Shown: in pieces, positions 35,440 to 47,204 of the stretch | Numbering within the stretch: position 1 is the first letter of the stretch | Layout of the letters: each line of letters opens with the position of its first letter | Assembly: GCA_036417435.1 (NCBI GenBank) | Contig: CM070918.1 | Location: forward strand, 31,503,523 to 31,567,522 | Source of the DNA: Inia geoffrensis | Lineage: Eukaryota > Chordata > Mammalia > Artiodactyla > Iniidae | Reading direction: 5' to 3' | Length of the DNA: 64,000 bases | Position numbers and translations under genes: made by a program | The notes under the pieces: generated by a model | What the model saw: the letters and a program-made list of their open reading frames with translations, nothing else | The model's database searches: none | Told to the model about the DNA's origin: nothing

Positions 35440-35870
35440 TCCATCCAATCTGCCGCCTTCTCCCTTCATAGGATTAGAATTGCAACAAGGCTCCCCTCTG
35501 CTCAGCCAGACCGCATTTTCCAGACCCCTTTAGAGTCTCATCTGTGGAATGTGACAGGAAGTCATGTGCCTGGTTCTGGTGATATTAGATATGCTTCCTC
35601 TACACTTTCTTCTTCCTACCGGTTGGAACCTGAATATGAGAGCAACCCAGCTTCAACCACAGATGATGACAATGCCCCGGGGTGTAAAGGAACAATGATT
35701 TGGCAGGAACCAGGGTCCACGCGGAGCAGGGCTGTTCTACCAAACCAGACCACTCACATGGGGCCTGGTACATGAGGGAGAAACAAACTCCTTTGTTCTT
35801 TATGCCTCTTGTGTTGTTGGGTCTCTCTATTACAGTAGCAAAAGCTGACTCTAATTAATACAGAAAATTG
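35440..35870 (+). repeat. Probable MaLR-type LTR remnant
   Basis: 'gtcatgtgcctggttctggt', 'acaggaagtcatg', 'ccagggtccacgcggagcag' and 'gagggagaaacaaactcctt' follow the order of an old LTR (...'ggagcctgggtccctgaatg...gagcaagaaataaacttc'...). A 198-codon frame (35179-35775) overlaps it and is not considered a gene. Confidence 0.5.
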
Positions 35871-36019
35871 ATATAGGGCACTCAAAAATAGTCCTCTATT
35901 ACACATCTTAAGCATCCAAGTTACTTCCCACAAATGGACCAGAAATTCATAAACAATACTATAAAGCATAGACTTTGCTCAAAGAGAAAGTAACTCTCAT
36001 GAATCAAATCACAGGAACC

Positions 36020-36228
36020 GGGCTTCTCTGGTGGCACAGTGGTTGAGAGTCCACCTGCCGATGCAGGGGACACGGGTTCGTGCCCCGGTCCGGAAAAATC
36101 CCACATGCCATGGAGCGGCAGGGCCCGTGAGCCATGGCCACTGAGCCTGTGTGTCCGGAGCCTGTGCTCCACAATGGGAGAGGCCACAACAGTGAAAGGC
36201 CCCCATACCGCAAAAAAAAAAAAGAAAA
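36020..36228 (+). mobile_element. CHR-type SINE, short form (first of a close pair)
   Basis: A full-length copy opening gggcttctctggtggcacag with an A tail to 36228. A long duplication, AAATCACAGGAACC or nearly so, flanks it at 36006-36019 and about 36229-36242. The perfect duplication supports a recent insertion. Confidence 0.95.
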
Positions 36229-36275
36229 AAATCACAGGAACCTACGATCACTTCTTGATCAAGAATTCTATTCCG

Positions 36276-36482
36276 GGGCTTCCCTGGTGACGCAGTGGTT
36301 GAGAGTCCGCCTGCCGATGCAGGGGATACGGGTTCGTGCCCCGGTCCGGGAAGATCCCACGTGCCGCGGAGCGGCTGGACCCGTGAGCCATGGCTGCTGA
36401 GCCTGCGCGTCCAGAGCCTGTGCTCCGCAACGGCAGAAGCCACAGCAGTGAGAGGCCCGCGTACAAAAAAAAAAAAAAAAAA
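36276..36482 (+). mobile_element. CHR-type SINE, short form (second of a close pair)
   Basis: A full-length copy with A-box region at 36288-36298 and B-box ggttcgtgccc at 36331-36341. An A run of about 18 leads straight into (TA)n. It lies 48 bp downstream of the first copy and in the same orientation. CpG sites are largely kept, so it is young. Confidence 0.95.

Positions 36483-36483
<1 letters not shown>

Positions 36484-36520
<37 letters not shown>
36484..36520. repeat. (TA)n microsatellite
   Basis: About 18 TA units follow directly after the A tail of the CHR SINE. The tract probably grew from the SINE tail. Confidence 0.97.
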
Positions 36521-36524
<4 letters not shown>

Positions 36525-37540
36525 ACATAACAGTCACAAACTTCCAAGAAGTCACAATTATGCATCCCTTTGCATGTCCATACCCGTGTTCTATCACAGG
36601 CATGTGCTCTCTCTCTCCCATCCTCATCTTTTCACCGTCTCTTTCGGGTTCTAGAAAGAAGGCTACAAACCGGTTTAAAATTCCTGGGACACAAGATGAT
36701 TGAAACAGTGAGCATTTAAAATTCACATGTGCAAGGTGAACATCTGGAACGCATTCAAAAGAGGGAAAAATTATGAAATGAGAATATTATTAATAGCTAA
36801 CATATTGCAAGACATGAATCAATGGACAACCTGTCTCCTAGATTCTTTTGGGGGAAAAAAATATTTGAAAGGAAAATGTACAAGACTGAAGAATATACTA
36901 CTATCCCGGAAGGAAATATGATTTATGGCATCATCTTTCAGAGGTAAACTTGTCATTTGTTTAAAATGCTGATAATGTCTGCACTCTATTCTTTCCTCCC
37001 GCTTTATGTGATGCTGAGGGAAGATCTGTGTAGTTAACGGGGAGTTTTTTCTTCACCAGGGAAGTGGGATTTTCACACTTGCACTTTGTGGTAGCGAGTC
37101 GCAGCCCCACAGTTTATTTTTGTAATAATTAATAAAATATCACACTTCCTGGCTTCCTTGCCCCTGCCCAGAGAAGGGCTTGCTGCCACCTTTCCGGGTG
37201 CTGTTGCAGGAAATGAAGCGATGTTACATGAGGATCCAGCTTAGGAAGGAAAGCGTAAGAAGGTCCTTGTGTTCAACTGAGTGCTTTCTCCGTGGCAGCT
37301 TCATCAAAGGGTGACTCCAGTGGATCCCCAAATGTGTAGTACGGTAGAGACGGAGACTGGTATTTATAGCTCCAGGGGTTGACATGCTCAAACAAACTCT
37401 GTCTATTTTATTAAGAGAAAAATAGTCCTCTATTACTCTTATTTTAGGTGTAAGGAAAAGGAACTCAGTTGCAATGAATCTGGCAAATGTGTCTCAAACT
37501 AAATACAAAACGCAAAGGATTCCCTTTCAGGAGTAGAAGA
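36521..37540. other. Unassigned sequence with a candidate conserved element
   Basis: No recognised repeats. The part 36940-37260 ('ttaaaatgctgataatgtct', 'tttgtaataattaataaaat' near 37120) is repeat-free and enhancer-like in composition, but this is weak evidence. Confidence 0.35.
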
Positions 37541-37544
37541 GTCA

Positions 37545-37662
37545 TTCATCCATTTAACAAATATTTATTGAGTGCCGACCAGACTCCAGGCACTATTCTT
37601 GGCATGGGTGATATGGCTGTGAACCAGACAGACAAGTCCTATAAAAAAAAAAAAAAAAAAAA
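37545..37662 (-). repeat. L2 fragment with an A tract
   Basis: 'atccatttaacaaatattta' and 'ttgagtgccgaccagactcc', 'aggcactattcttggcatgg' are reverse-complement L2 end text. An A run of about 19 follows at 37642-37661. Confidence 0.75.
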
Positions 37663-37879
37663 GAAAGAGGCAAACATAGTTCGGGGAAAAAGATATTTAA
37701 GCATCCCAGGTATGAGTCACTCTGAGGACCCAATCACTTTGTTAACACTCAGGGAAATCTAAGAATGGTGTTCAAGACTTTTCACATCCTATCTGGCGGG
37801 TGGCCAAATCCACCTCCCACTAATCCTGCACCATCTCCATCACCATCACGACCATCATCATCTTTAGCAATAAACACGA

Positions 37880-38130
37880 TAGTAAGGTTTCTTGACTACA
37901 GGCCAGACATTAAACTCAATGCTGTATGCGCTTCACACCTTTACTCTTCACAGCAATCCAATGAGTTAGGTGGTATTATTATCCCCATTTCATAAATGAG
38001 GAAACTGAGGCAGAGAGAGATATGTTAACAATAACTCTGCCCCAAGTCACACAACTTACAAGTGAGAAGCCCGAGATGAGAACACAGGCAATTGAGCTCC
38101 TGAGCCCACTTCATAGCCATTCTTTCTCTA
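37880..38130 (-). repeat. MIR element
   Basis: 'cttcacagcaatccaatgag', 'tattatccccatttcataaa', 'tgaggaaactgaggcagaga' and 'tgccccaagtcacacaactt' follow reverse-complement MIR order closely. Confidence 0.85.
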
Positions 38131-38575
38131 CGATATGCAGGACAGATCAATCCACAGTGAGTCATGCATCTTCCTCTCCCTGCATGGTGGTCCATGCTGT
38201 TTGCGAAGCCCTGGAAAACTCTTCCTATCAGGACAATAGAGAAAGCCTCCCCCTATAGCCAAGATCAACGAACGTATATGCGACTGAGGACCCACACAAG
38301 TCCTCTGGTCCCCCTACTTCTGAGAGAACACAAAGCTCAAAAGCAATCCGTGCGCTAGCCAGTATGTCGTCTACGAAGGAAAAGAACGGGTCTGAAGGTC
38401 ACATTAAAAGTGAGAGAAGGCTCTGCCCCAAAACTGAAATGAGAAAATGAAGTATACAGCTTTTCATTTGAGTTAAATCAAATAAATATTTGTTCACTTC
38501 ATGCTGCCTGGGAACCCACTGCACAGGTCTTCAAGTAGCTTTTAATTTTAAAGATAGAAGACATACTACAATAAA
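38131..38575. other. Unassigned sequence
   Basis: No recognised family or gene. Confidence 0.45.
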
Positions 38576-38579
38576 AACA

Positions 38580-38735
38580 GGACCTCTGCCGTCTTGCATT
38601 TAGTAAGCCCTTCCTTAATGTCTTCATGAGCATCATTTTGTTTGAAACTCAAACACTCTGGGAGGTAGGAAGGGCAGTAATTATTTTCACCACTGGATAC
38701 GTGGGGAAACAGAGGAAAGAGAAGAGAATGTGAAT
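38580..38735 (-). repeat. MIR fragment
   Basis: 'gtttgaaactcaaacactct', 'gggaggtaggaagggcagta' and 'gtggggaaacagaggaaaga' match reverse-complement MIR. Confidence 0.65.
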
Positions 38736-40400
38736 CACTAAACACATGCTAGACGTTAGGCTCCTCATTCATGTTTCATCAGGATCCTTGCTCAATAAGG
38801 AATCTCCCAAGGAAATACACCCCTTCATCAGCCATATTTCTGAAGCGCCTAGCACCTCGGCTTCAGGTCAGATCGGAGCAAAGGCACCCACAATAGCACT
38901 TCTCTTGCCCCCATCCTATGTGCTGCTCTAAACCCCAGAATAAAACAAATCCCAGCAATAGAGACTCTGCAACGTGCTGCCACACTGCAGCGCTGCCTGA
39001 AGACGTTACACAAGTTCTGGCAGCTCAGGCAGCGAGACTTTTATCATTTGCTCACATTAATGTACTTGGCAATCACACAGAAGAGCTTTTAAATCTAATG
39101 GGTCAGACAATAACAAAGCAGAGTTACACGAGCATTTTCAAATTGATGGGGCTGTGACCCTTTTAGGTACATCGTGCTGCCTTATCCCAGGGACGTGCTG
39201 GAGTTGTAGTATATCCCATACACTTTAACTCTGTTCCCCTTTGTGGAACCACCACACAGAGGTCACTAAATGGAGAGTATGTGCAGCATGAGGTTTCTCC
39301 AAGGAGCATATAAATCCGCACCTGTGTGGGTGCATGTTCGTGCGTGCGTGTGTGTGCCCCTGTGTGTGTGTGTTTGGGTGCACATGCATGTAAATTTCTC
39401 TGGCCTCCATAAACATCTCTGGCCAAAATTGGGATGACAGGCTACCTGGAACATAGGTATTCAGGCTAAACAGGACTAAACTTCAGGCTGTGAATCACAG
39501 CTTCTAAGGGCTTTCATTGTGCTGTTTTCGTCTTGAAGGCTCTACAACTTCTGTTATTCTCCATCAGCAGTGGTCAGGAAGTTACCTTCCTAGACTAAAA
39601 ATGTATTTAGATTTTAGGCAACGAAGTTTACAAAGTAAATCAAGACGTTTTTTCCATCAAGTTTGAATGTTAGAAAATTGTTTTTATTTTTTAAATAAAA
39701 GTATAGGATGTCTATCATATGAAGAATTGATGAAATACTTTCAGAACTCTCCACATTTACTGAGGCATTTTTTCTTGAATTACTTGCACACCCCATTTCC
39801 AGGTGATACCATCATCGGTCCTCTTATCGGTGTCAATAATTCCATTTGGCAGGCAGCAGCTAATTCTTTTCATGTGCTAATGATTAATCAGACAAGCCTA
39901 TTTACTAATGTATCAGAATGCATTAGAAACATAAGGTAATGGCGGACAGAACATCAATTCAGATATAAATGAACTACATTTACATTGGATACCTATTGAC
40001 TTATGTCACAGAATGAAGTAGAAAATGCAATTTACTTGTAAACCATTAAAATGAATGAAAATAGAATTTCAAACTCCATCTTCAAACATAACTTTATTGA
40101 CTTGGCTGTGAGCCTTAAGGGAGTGTCTAACTAAGTTTAAAATATATAAATAACACACTAATTCATTTTGCCATAAAAGAGTGTCTCACCAACTAAATGC
40201 CATGGAATTTACTTAAGTTGGAACTGGCACAAAATAAAGAGAGGTCACACACTGTAGTGTGAGGACATATTAGGGTTCTTGTGTTGGGGTTTTCTGATTT
40301 TAGCTCTCTTCTAATCTGGCTTTGTCCAAAATCCTGCATCTGTGCATGTCCCAAGGACACTGGTCCCTATCTAACAAACCAAAAATTCAAGAGTAAAACC
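38736..40400. other. Unassigned sequence; candidate conserved element inside
   Basis: About 1.65 kb with no recognised interspersed repeat except a degenerate GT-rich patch at 39328-39382. It includes the TAAT-rich block at 39680-39950. Confidence 0.4.
39680..39950. promoter_or_regulatory. Candidate conserved non-coding element
   Basis: A repeat-free stretch with 'ggtgtcaataattccatttg' (39829-39848), 'gcagctaattcttttcatgt' and 'gctaatgattaatcagacaa' (39877-39896), dense in homeodomain-like TAAT words. Composition-based call only. Confidence 0.33.
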
Positions 40401-40404
40401 CTAT

Positions 40405-40442
40405 GACAGAGAGAGAGGCAGAGAAAGAGAGAGAGAGAGGAA
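40405..40442. repeat. Purine-rich (GA)n stretch
   Basis: Imperfect GAGA repeat, plus-strand purines. A separate run of about 11 G occurs at 40612-40622. Confidence 0.85.
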
Positions 40443-40446
40443 GGTG

Positions 40447-42505
40447 GGGCTTTGGGGAGTTAGGTCAAATGTTATACTAGTAAACATACTATGGACTAAA
40501 ACATTAGAACACTGGAAAGCAAAGTTAGGAGTCTACACTGGACCTTCATTGGCTAAAAGGGGCTATCAGAAGATATTTAGAGAAAGATGATCACTTTAAG
40601 ATCACTAAAAAGGGGGGGGGGGTGGATTTGAACTATTTAGTATAAAAAATAACTGAGCCTCTGGGATGATATTTTTGCTTTTCATCTAGATTTTGAGCAT
40701 GAAATAGACAAGACTTCTTGTCTTGGAGCTTCTCAAGTGTATAGGAACAGACACACATGAGGAAATTGAAGCTACTCAAAGAAATATAATTAAATTCCAA
40801 GCTATTGTTTGTATCTATGACAGCTCAGATCCAACCAAAGGACCAACAACTGCTTTTGAATTAGAGACTTAGGCAATTGTTGCAGTTTTGAAAACCCAGT
40901 CTTAGGAGAGCTCATAGGAGATGCAGGGGTGTATATTAAGGGAAACTAACCAGCCTGACTGTCCCTTTCTTTTGAATCTCTCCATCTTACACTACACTGT
41001 AAGGTGCTAATGAAATGTAATGTGTACCCGGAGCAGCAAGCATTTTCCAAAGCATATTCCCAAGAAGTTGTCAAGAGAGGTTTGTTGATAAAGGATTTCA
41101 TGATCAAATACGTTTAGGAAATTCAATATTAGCTTCCCTTTCTAACCCTTTGAAAATTCACAGGGCAGCTTGGCATGTTAAAGGCTCTGAAAAGTCCTGC
41201 AGTAAAGAAAACTTTTCAAATCTGTTCCACCAGCATTTTTCAAGTTTAATTAAGCACAGGGATATTTGCTTCCCATATGCACAGATTTAGTGTTCCATAA
41301 AGCACAGCTTTAGAAATATTAACAATAATAAAAATACTGAAAATTTGAAATAAAATATGTCAAGCCAAGTAAATCTATTTCTTATCCTAAAGAAAAATGG
41401 AAAGCATCCCTCAATGCTATTACTTGTCAAGAAAGAAGAAGCTAAAGGAACCCCCTCCAGCCTCAGCAAAAGGAAGTTCTCCGCATATTTGAATCACATG
41501 CTCTCTTTTCTGTGCTTGGGTCCCATCTGCTAACAAATACCAGACACACACACCTTGCATTGAGGGGCACATGCCAGAATGGGCACGGGTCTAGGTGCTC
41601 CTCCCATTAAGAATAATACCACCTCAACACTCATTAACCCACTCAGAAGGACCTCATGCAGCTGTTACTGCAGGTACCAAGAGAAGGATTAATAGCAGCT
41701 TTGTCTGTGCCCAAAAAGGAACATAGAAGCTCCTCCCGTTTATTCCCAACATCTAATCCATCAAGAAACTGTCCAAAAGATAAATTGGAGCTAAGCTGAC
41801 TTTTGTTAATAATGTAACAATTTTGAAAGTGCAGCTTTAATCAAGGGGAAAATTTTCTAGAATTTGACAACCTTTTCCATTCCCTTTGGTACAGGCTCCA
41901 TTCTTTTTCAAAACTGTCTAATGCTGTTTCTTAGGTGGTGTTCAATAGAAACCAGTCTATAATGCAATGCACTCTCTTTATGTGATATTTAGATATGAGA
42001 TTGATCTCGTGGGCACCCTGGAGTTCTGAAAGTAGGATTATTGGATTTTGTGGCTTTCTCAGATGTTGAAGATCTTTAAACAGTGTCTTGCAAAGTTGCT
42101 ACATCCCGCCTGTCTGTAAAACACTTATGAACTCATCAAAGAAGGCAGACTCCATTTTAATTAGACATGGTGGGCCAAGGTGGGGGCTAGAAGCCAACCT
42201 CCTCCCACCATCTAGTTAAGTGCCAGGACCACGTCCACTTCCATACCTTGAAACGAAAAATGAGTTCATCCGTCTCTAGATCAATAGGGCCTTAACAGGA
42301 AGACTGCTGACACAGGGCGGAATTCAGAATTCACAATAGCAGCGGGGACAAAAGACTTGGTTGTTAAAGCAGAAGTTTGGCAGCCATGTTATCTCAAGAC
42401 TCCTCAAGAAGATTTTAATAGCTTTGGACTTGGGCTGAATCAGATGGGAGCAGCAAAATGATAGTTTAGCCTCATGGAGTGGCTCCCATTTAAGAAAAAC
42501 AAGGT
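40447..42505. other. Unassigned sequence
   Basis: About 2 kb without a recognised repeat family or gene. The part near 42090-42370 has text that could be an old LTR but I cannot place it. Confidence 0.4.
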
Positions 42506-42509
42506 AATT

Positions 42510-42808
42510 AAGATACGGTATATTTCCTCTGAAATAGAGTCACATACTGGGGAGAAAGGTGGGGAGGGATAAATTGGGAGATTGGGATTGACATATACAC
42601 ACGACTATATATAAAATAGATAACTAATAAGGACCCACTGTATAGCACAGGGAACTCTACTCAATACTCTGTAATGGCCTATATGGAAAAAGAATCTGAA
42701 AAAGAGTGGATATATGTATAACTGATTCACTTTGCTGTACACCTGAAACTAACACAACATTGTAAAACAACTATACCGCAATAAAAGTTAAAAAAAAAAA
42801 AAAAAAAA
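42510..42808 (+). mobile_element. L1 3' end, short, with a pure A tail
   Basis: Only the last part of the 3'UTR is present ('aggacccactgtatagcaca' near 42629, 'gtataactgattcactttgc' near 42714, 'aactataccgcaataaaagt' near 42768). It is followed by an uninterrupted A run of about 18 (42791-42808). The intact tail suggests a relatively recent insertion. The word AAGGTA before (about 42505) and after the tail may be a short duplication. Confidence 0.85.
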
Positions 42809-43294
42809 GTAAGGTAGCTATTGTGGAAAAGACACTACACTGTTGTGGCCCACAGACCCTCGGAAGCCCCGGTATGAGGCATCAGGAATGTCTGGAAGCA
42901 AACTGGCTGTTACTCCAGAGGGGAAGTGCAGGGATTCTTAGAGCACAACCACCTGGAAACTCATGCTACACAAGCTGGTTCACGCATCTCGTCACTGCAA
43001 TCAAGTAGTGATTTTCCTTTTCAGATTTGCAGCCAAAGGACCAACCAATCCATAAATGCGTACATGAACAAGAATTGATAGGTATTCTCATATCATTGTT
43101 TTTAAACCAGCAGCACTTGTATTCACATTTATATTCAAATATAATATGAAATTCTACCTGATGTAGCACAAAATTCCATGGGGCCTGATTTCCCGTGTAT
43201 ATATGTGTGCAGCACAGGTACACTAACCACCGTCTTGGCTCTGAGGATAGAAGAGATGTTTGAGATGGCCCACTGGTCCCACTCCAGTACTGAT

Positions 43295-44240
43295 GCCGAG
43301 GACTTTCTTTAAAATACCACTGTCACTAAAAGATACCATTACACACCTATAGGAAAGACGGAAGTCCAGAACCCTGACAACGTCCAATGCTGGCTTAGAT
43401 GTAGAACAGTAGAAATACTCATTCACTAGCGCTCACTGCTGGTGGGAATGGAAAATGGTACAGCCACTTTGGAAGACAGTTTAGCAGTTTCTTATAAAAC
43501 TAAACATACTCTTATGGTATGATCCAGCAATCATGCTCCTTGGCATTTACCCAAAGGAGCTGGGAACTTATGTCCACACGAAAAGCTGCACATAGATGTT
43601 TACAGCAGCTTGATTCATAACTGCCAAAACTTGGGAGCAACTAAGGTGTCCTTTGGTAGATGAATGGATAAATCGTCTGTGGTAAATCCAGATAATGGAA
43701 TATTTCTCAGTGCTAAAAAGAAATGAGTTATCAAGCTATGTAGGGAAAGACATATGCAGGAATCTTGAATGCATACTATGAAGTGTAAAAAGCCAATCTG
43801 AAATTGGCTATATACTGTATTATCCCAACTTCTTTGCCTTCTGGAAAAGGCAAAACTATGGAGACAGTAAAAAAGTCAGTTGTTACCAGGCTTGGGGGGT
43901 GGGGAGGGATGAATAGGCAGTGCACAGAGGATTTTTATGGCAGAAATACTCTGTATGACACTATGATGGATACATGCCATTATACATTTGCCAAAACCCA
44001 CAGAATGTACAACATCAACAGTAAACCACAGTGTAAGCTATAATCTCTGGCTGATAAGGATGTGTCAGTGTATCAGTAGGCTCATCAATTGTAACAAATG
44101 TCCCCCTCTGGTGGGGGTGTTGATACTGGGGAGGCCACGCCTACATGGGGGCGGGGGCCACATGGGAAATCTCTGCACTTCCTTAATGTTGCCATGAACC
44201 TAAACCTCCTCTAACAAAATTAAGTTAAAAAATAAAGATA
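43295..44240 (+). mobile_element. Old L1M 3' region
   Basis: ORF2 C-terminal text ('cactgctggtgggaatgg' near 43434, 'ggtatgatccagcaatcatg', 'tgaatggataaatcgtctgt') leads into an L1M 3'UTR. The 3'UTR ends near 44240 ('ctaacaaaattaagttaaaa' plus A-rich tail). Confidence 0.8.
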
Positions 44241-45305
44241 AAAAATATATAAAGCTTAAAATAATAAAACTTAAAATAAAAATATAAAAAACACACCACA
44301 ACACCCTCTGGGTGCCCAGGACACACGCCCTTGGCCTCAGGTATATATAAGTGTCCCATGGTATTGAAATGAGGGTTGGCCACATGGGGTGGGTGAAAGG
44401 GGCTCGACCAACGGGAAGGGCAGCCACTGTAGGTCCCCAGGGCAGGCTCTATGCTATATTCAACCGAGGGGAGGGATGGCTGGCCCCTCTGAAGATACAG
44501 AAGAGGACCCCTTCATCTTCTAAGTGTACACCACTGACAAGGCCTTTTTGAGAGGATGCTGAGGCAGAGGTTGAGGAGCCTCTGGATGCGGGCTCTGCTC
44601 TGCCCACTTGCTCCCTCCACTCACAGCCAGCTTCATAAGCCCACTAACCGCTCTCCCTCTTTACCTCTGCCATCCTTTCCCTTCCCAAAGTCCAGGACTT
44701 TTGTTTATTCCTTGCTTATTAGGCTTTCCCCAGATCTATGCTCAAGTTATGCTCGTGGGTCTTCCCCTCAACCTACAGCCTGGGCTTTGGAAATGCAATT
44801 ACCCATTGAGGACTCCTCCTTTCATTGTGGTTGGGTCATCCTTCCCTTGAGCAGTGAACACAGAATGCCTAGGTGACTGAATGGGAGAAGGGGCAAAGGG
44901 GAGAAGGAAATGCCCATGTGTCCTCAAACACATAATTCTTTCAACTTTTAAAATGTCACAGCATTCTATAAAATGCTCCAAGACTCCTAGGGACAATGGC
45001 TACTGAACTTGCTTAAAATGTCAGGAACAGAGTTTCAACACAGTGTTCCTTTAGTTAAAAAATGGAAAACTTAACTGGGACCCTGAGGTTGGGGTGGGTG
45101 CGATAGTACTGGGGGAATCACAAGATATTGGAACAAGGGGACAGGAGCTCTACTAGGTGGCTCCACACCCACACCTCCAGCACACACAAACACAGACACA
45201 CTGACACAGACACACTCAAAATATAATCATTGTCTACACATGGTTGTCATACACCACAGTTATTTGTTTATAAGAAAGGGAAATGACCAAAGGCTCTATG
45301 TCACA
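44241..45305. other. Unassigned sequence
   Basis: About 1 kb with no named family. A CA-rich low-complexity patch lies at 45170-45220. Confidence 0.45.
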
Positions 45306-45309
45306 GTGA

Positions 45310-45530
45310 GAAAAATATTAGATTCAGGATTAAAAATCCTGGAATCAAGACTCACTTATCCCTTAAGAACTGCGTGACCTCAGAAAAATTCTCTTTTCTT
45401 TCTGAACCTCAGTTTTCTCAACTGTTAAATAGAGATAATCACTTCTCTTTCCTGCTGGTCTCACAGGATTGGGAATTTTACATGAGATCATGAACAGATA
45501 AATGTTTTATAAACTGTAACATATTATCCC
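45310..45530 (+). repeat. MIR element
   Basis: 'aactgcgtgacctcagaaaa', 'tctgaacctcagttttctca' and 'actgttaaatagagataatc' follow MIR order. Confidence 0.8.
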
Positions 45531-45900
45531 CTCCCTCAGGTTTCAGGTTGGGAGGAACTAATAAATAATTACCAAATTTGGGAAAGAGAAAGGGGACCAG
45601 GGAGGAAGAAAAGATCTAAGCTGTGTGAACAGAAAGGATTTATTGTGGTTCATCTTCTCCACCCTTATCTCCAGATGCAGCCTCATCTCCCAGCCATCCT
45701 CTGTGCTCTGGAATCTAGGTCTGTGTTAGGGAAATAGGGAAGGTATGGTGCCCCCAGCAAAGCCCACCCACAGTCCACTTCCTAGAAGGAAATATAAATA
45801 TAGTTTAAATCTGCTCCCTGGATGTTTTTGGCAGTCTTATCCCTAGCAGGTAGAATTGAGGTTGAACTAGGTATTCAGCAAATGCCTCAATTTTCCATGC
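45531..45900. other. Unassigned sequence
   Basis: No recognised repeat or gene. Confidence 0.45.
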
Positions 45901-45904
45901 ATGC

Positions 45905-46065
45905 CATAAAGCAGTGCTTTCCACATTAATTCACAGACTGCCAATACCAGAAGCGTCAATAAGGTCTGTTAAAATGCAGAGTCCTGGGCTCTCCCCCAGG
46001 TTGTGGAATCAGACTGTGGGGCCTGTCACCCAGGAATCAGCATTTTAAGTGATCATGCACGCTAA
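45905..46065 (+). mobile_element. MER5A-like element (hAT-Charlie)
   Basis: 'cagtgctttccacattaatt', 'gttaaaatgcagagtcctgg', 'gggctctcccccaggttgtg' and 'caggaatcagcattttaagt' match the MER5A order: a non-autonomous DNA transposon of about 190 bp. Confidence 0.75.
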
Positions 46066-46129
46066 AATGGAGAGACACGAAATTTGAGGCTGGGGATAAT
46101 AATAATGAAAATCACAATCATAAGAGCTT

Positions 46130-46355
46130 AATTGAATTAAACTTCTCTTTACATGTCAGACACTACATGTAAGTTCCTTCCATGCATTAATGCATTAATG
46201 CCCACAATCATGCTATGAAGTAAAGTACCATTATTATAAACAATGTGCGATGAAAAAACAGAGCTCATGGAAGCAAGTGACTTCCCAAAGGTCATGTAGG
46301 GAATAAGTTCCAAGGCTGAGGTTACTACCCAGATCCTGGTCTCTCCAGGGTACAG
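46130..46355 (-). repeat. MIR element
   Basis: 'tctttacatgtcagacacta', 'gaagtaaagtaccattatta', 'agcaagtgacttcccaaagg' and 'tcatgtagggaataagttcc' follow reverse-complement MIR order. A small tandem TGCATTAA pair is at 46185-46200. Confidence 0.75.
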
Positions 46356-47200
46356 ACACCAAACTCATACCTACAGGCAACGTAAGACAGAAAGTACATG
46401 ACTGTTCAGTGTCCCCAACCATGGGCAGGATACACTCCTCAGGTTATGCCAGAGCAAAATCAGCAGCTTCCAGGGCGAAGATCCCCCTCAGTGCCCACAG
46501 TCCCCAGAGACAGACAACCCCTCTCGCTTATTCCATTACGTTTTGCTGCTTGAGATGCATTTGTGATGTTTCATTTATATCCCCTGATCATAAAGTGATT
46601 GCATCACTAAAAAGGCTGTGATGTTGATTTATACTATAGTTGCCTGTGTCTGTTAGTTAGAGAAATATCATTTGGCTTCCTACGGCGGAAAAACAATAAA
46701 TTATAGAGGAGGAAGGAGAAGCCATCGTCCCCCAAACCTCTGCTGATTACTCCTCTTGAATCTTATGTATGATCCCAAGCAATTTTATTCCATTTACACC
46801 GAGAACCTTTGGAAAAAGCTGTAACTTGGACTGAGAAGGAAGGAACGGTAGAAAAAATAAGGTGGGAAAATAAATGTAGAAGTCATCTCTCTCTGTACAC
46901 CGGGGCACAGGAACAGTCACACACAGAAGCAGAGGTCAGGCCACTTCGAGTGTTCTTCCTCAGACACCCTTCCCACCCCACCCTCACCACGAACATCGCT
47001 GTCTACAAGGCTGGACTCTTTCTAGTAAAACCAATGAATAAGCAATGTGCAAGAAGAAGGGAGTTGCCTCTTAGGAACAGTGACCCCATTATCTTCCACA
47101 CAGTGGACCGTGTGCCTGGCCAGGACTGCCTTTTCTCCAGCAACTATTTCTTGTTTATGCCTGAAGCGGAGTACAAAGAAAGAGATTTTTATTGATTGAT
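46356..47200. other. Unassigned sequence
   Basis: About 850 bp with no recognised repeat. A 128-codon frame at 46809-47195 has no recognisable domain and is not called a gene. Confidence 0.45.
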
Positions 47201-47204
47201 TCGA

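Noticed and set aside
35179..35775. 198-codon open frame on the plus strand, the longest not clearly from a transposon
   Set aside because: It overlaps an LTR-like remnant, has no domain, signal or splice context, and an opposite-strand frame of 125 codons overlaps it.
36020..36482. tRNA-like A and B boxes that might suggest tRNA genes
   Set aside because: They belong to SINE heads; no cloverleaf or anticodon arm can be drawn.
46809..47195. 128-codon frame as a possible exon
   Set aside because: No domain, no convincing splice sites, and the right end runs into L2 sequence.
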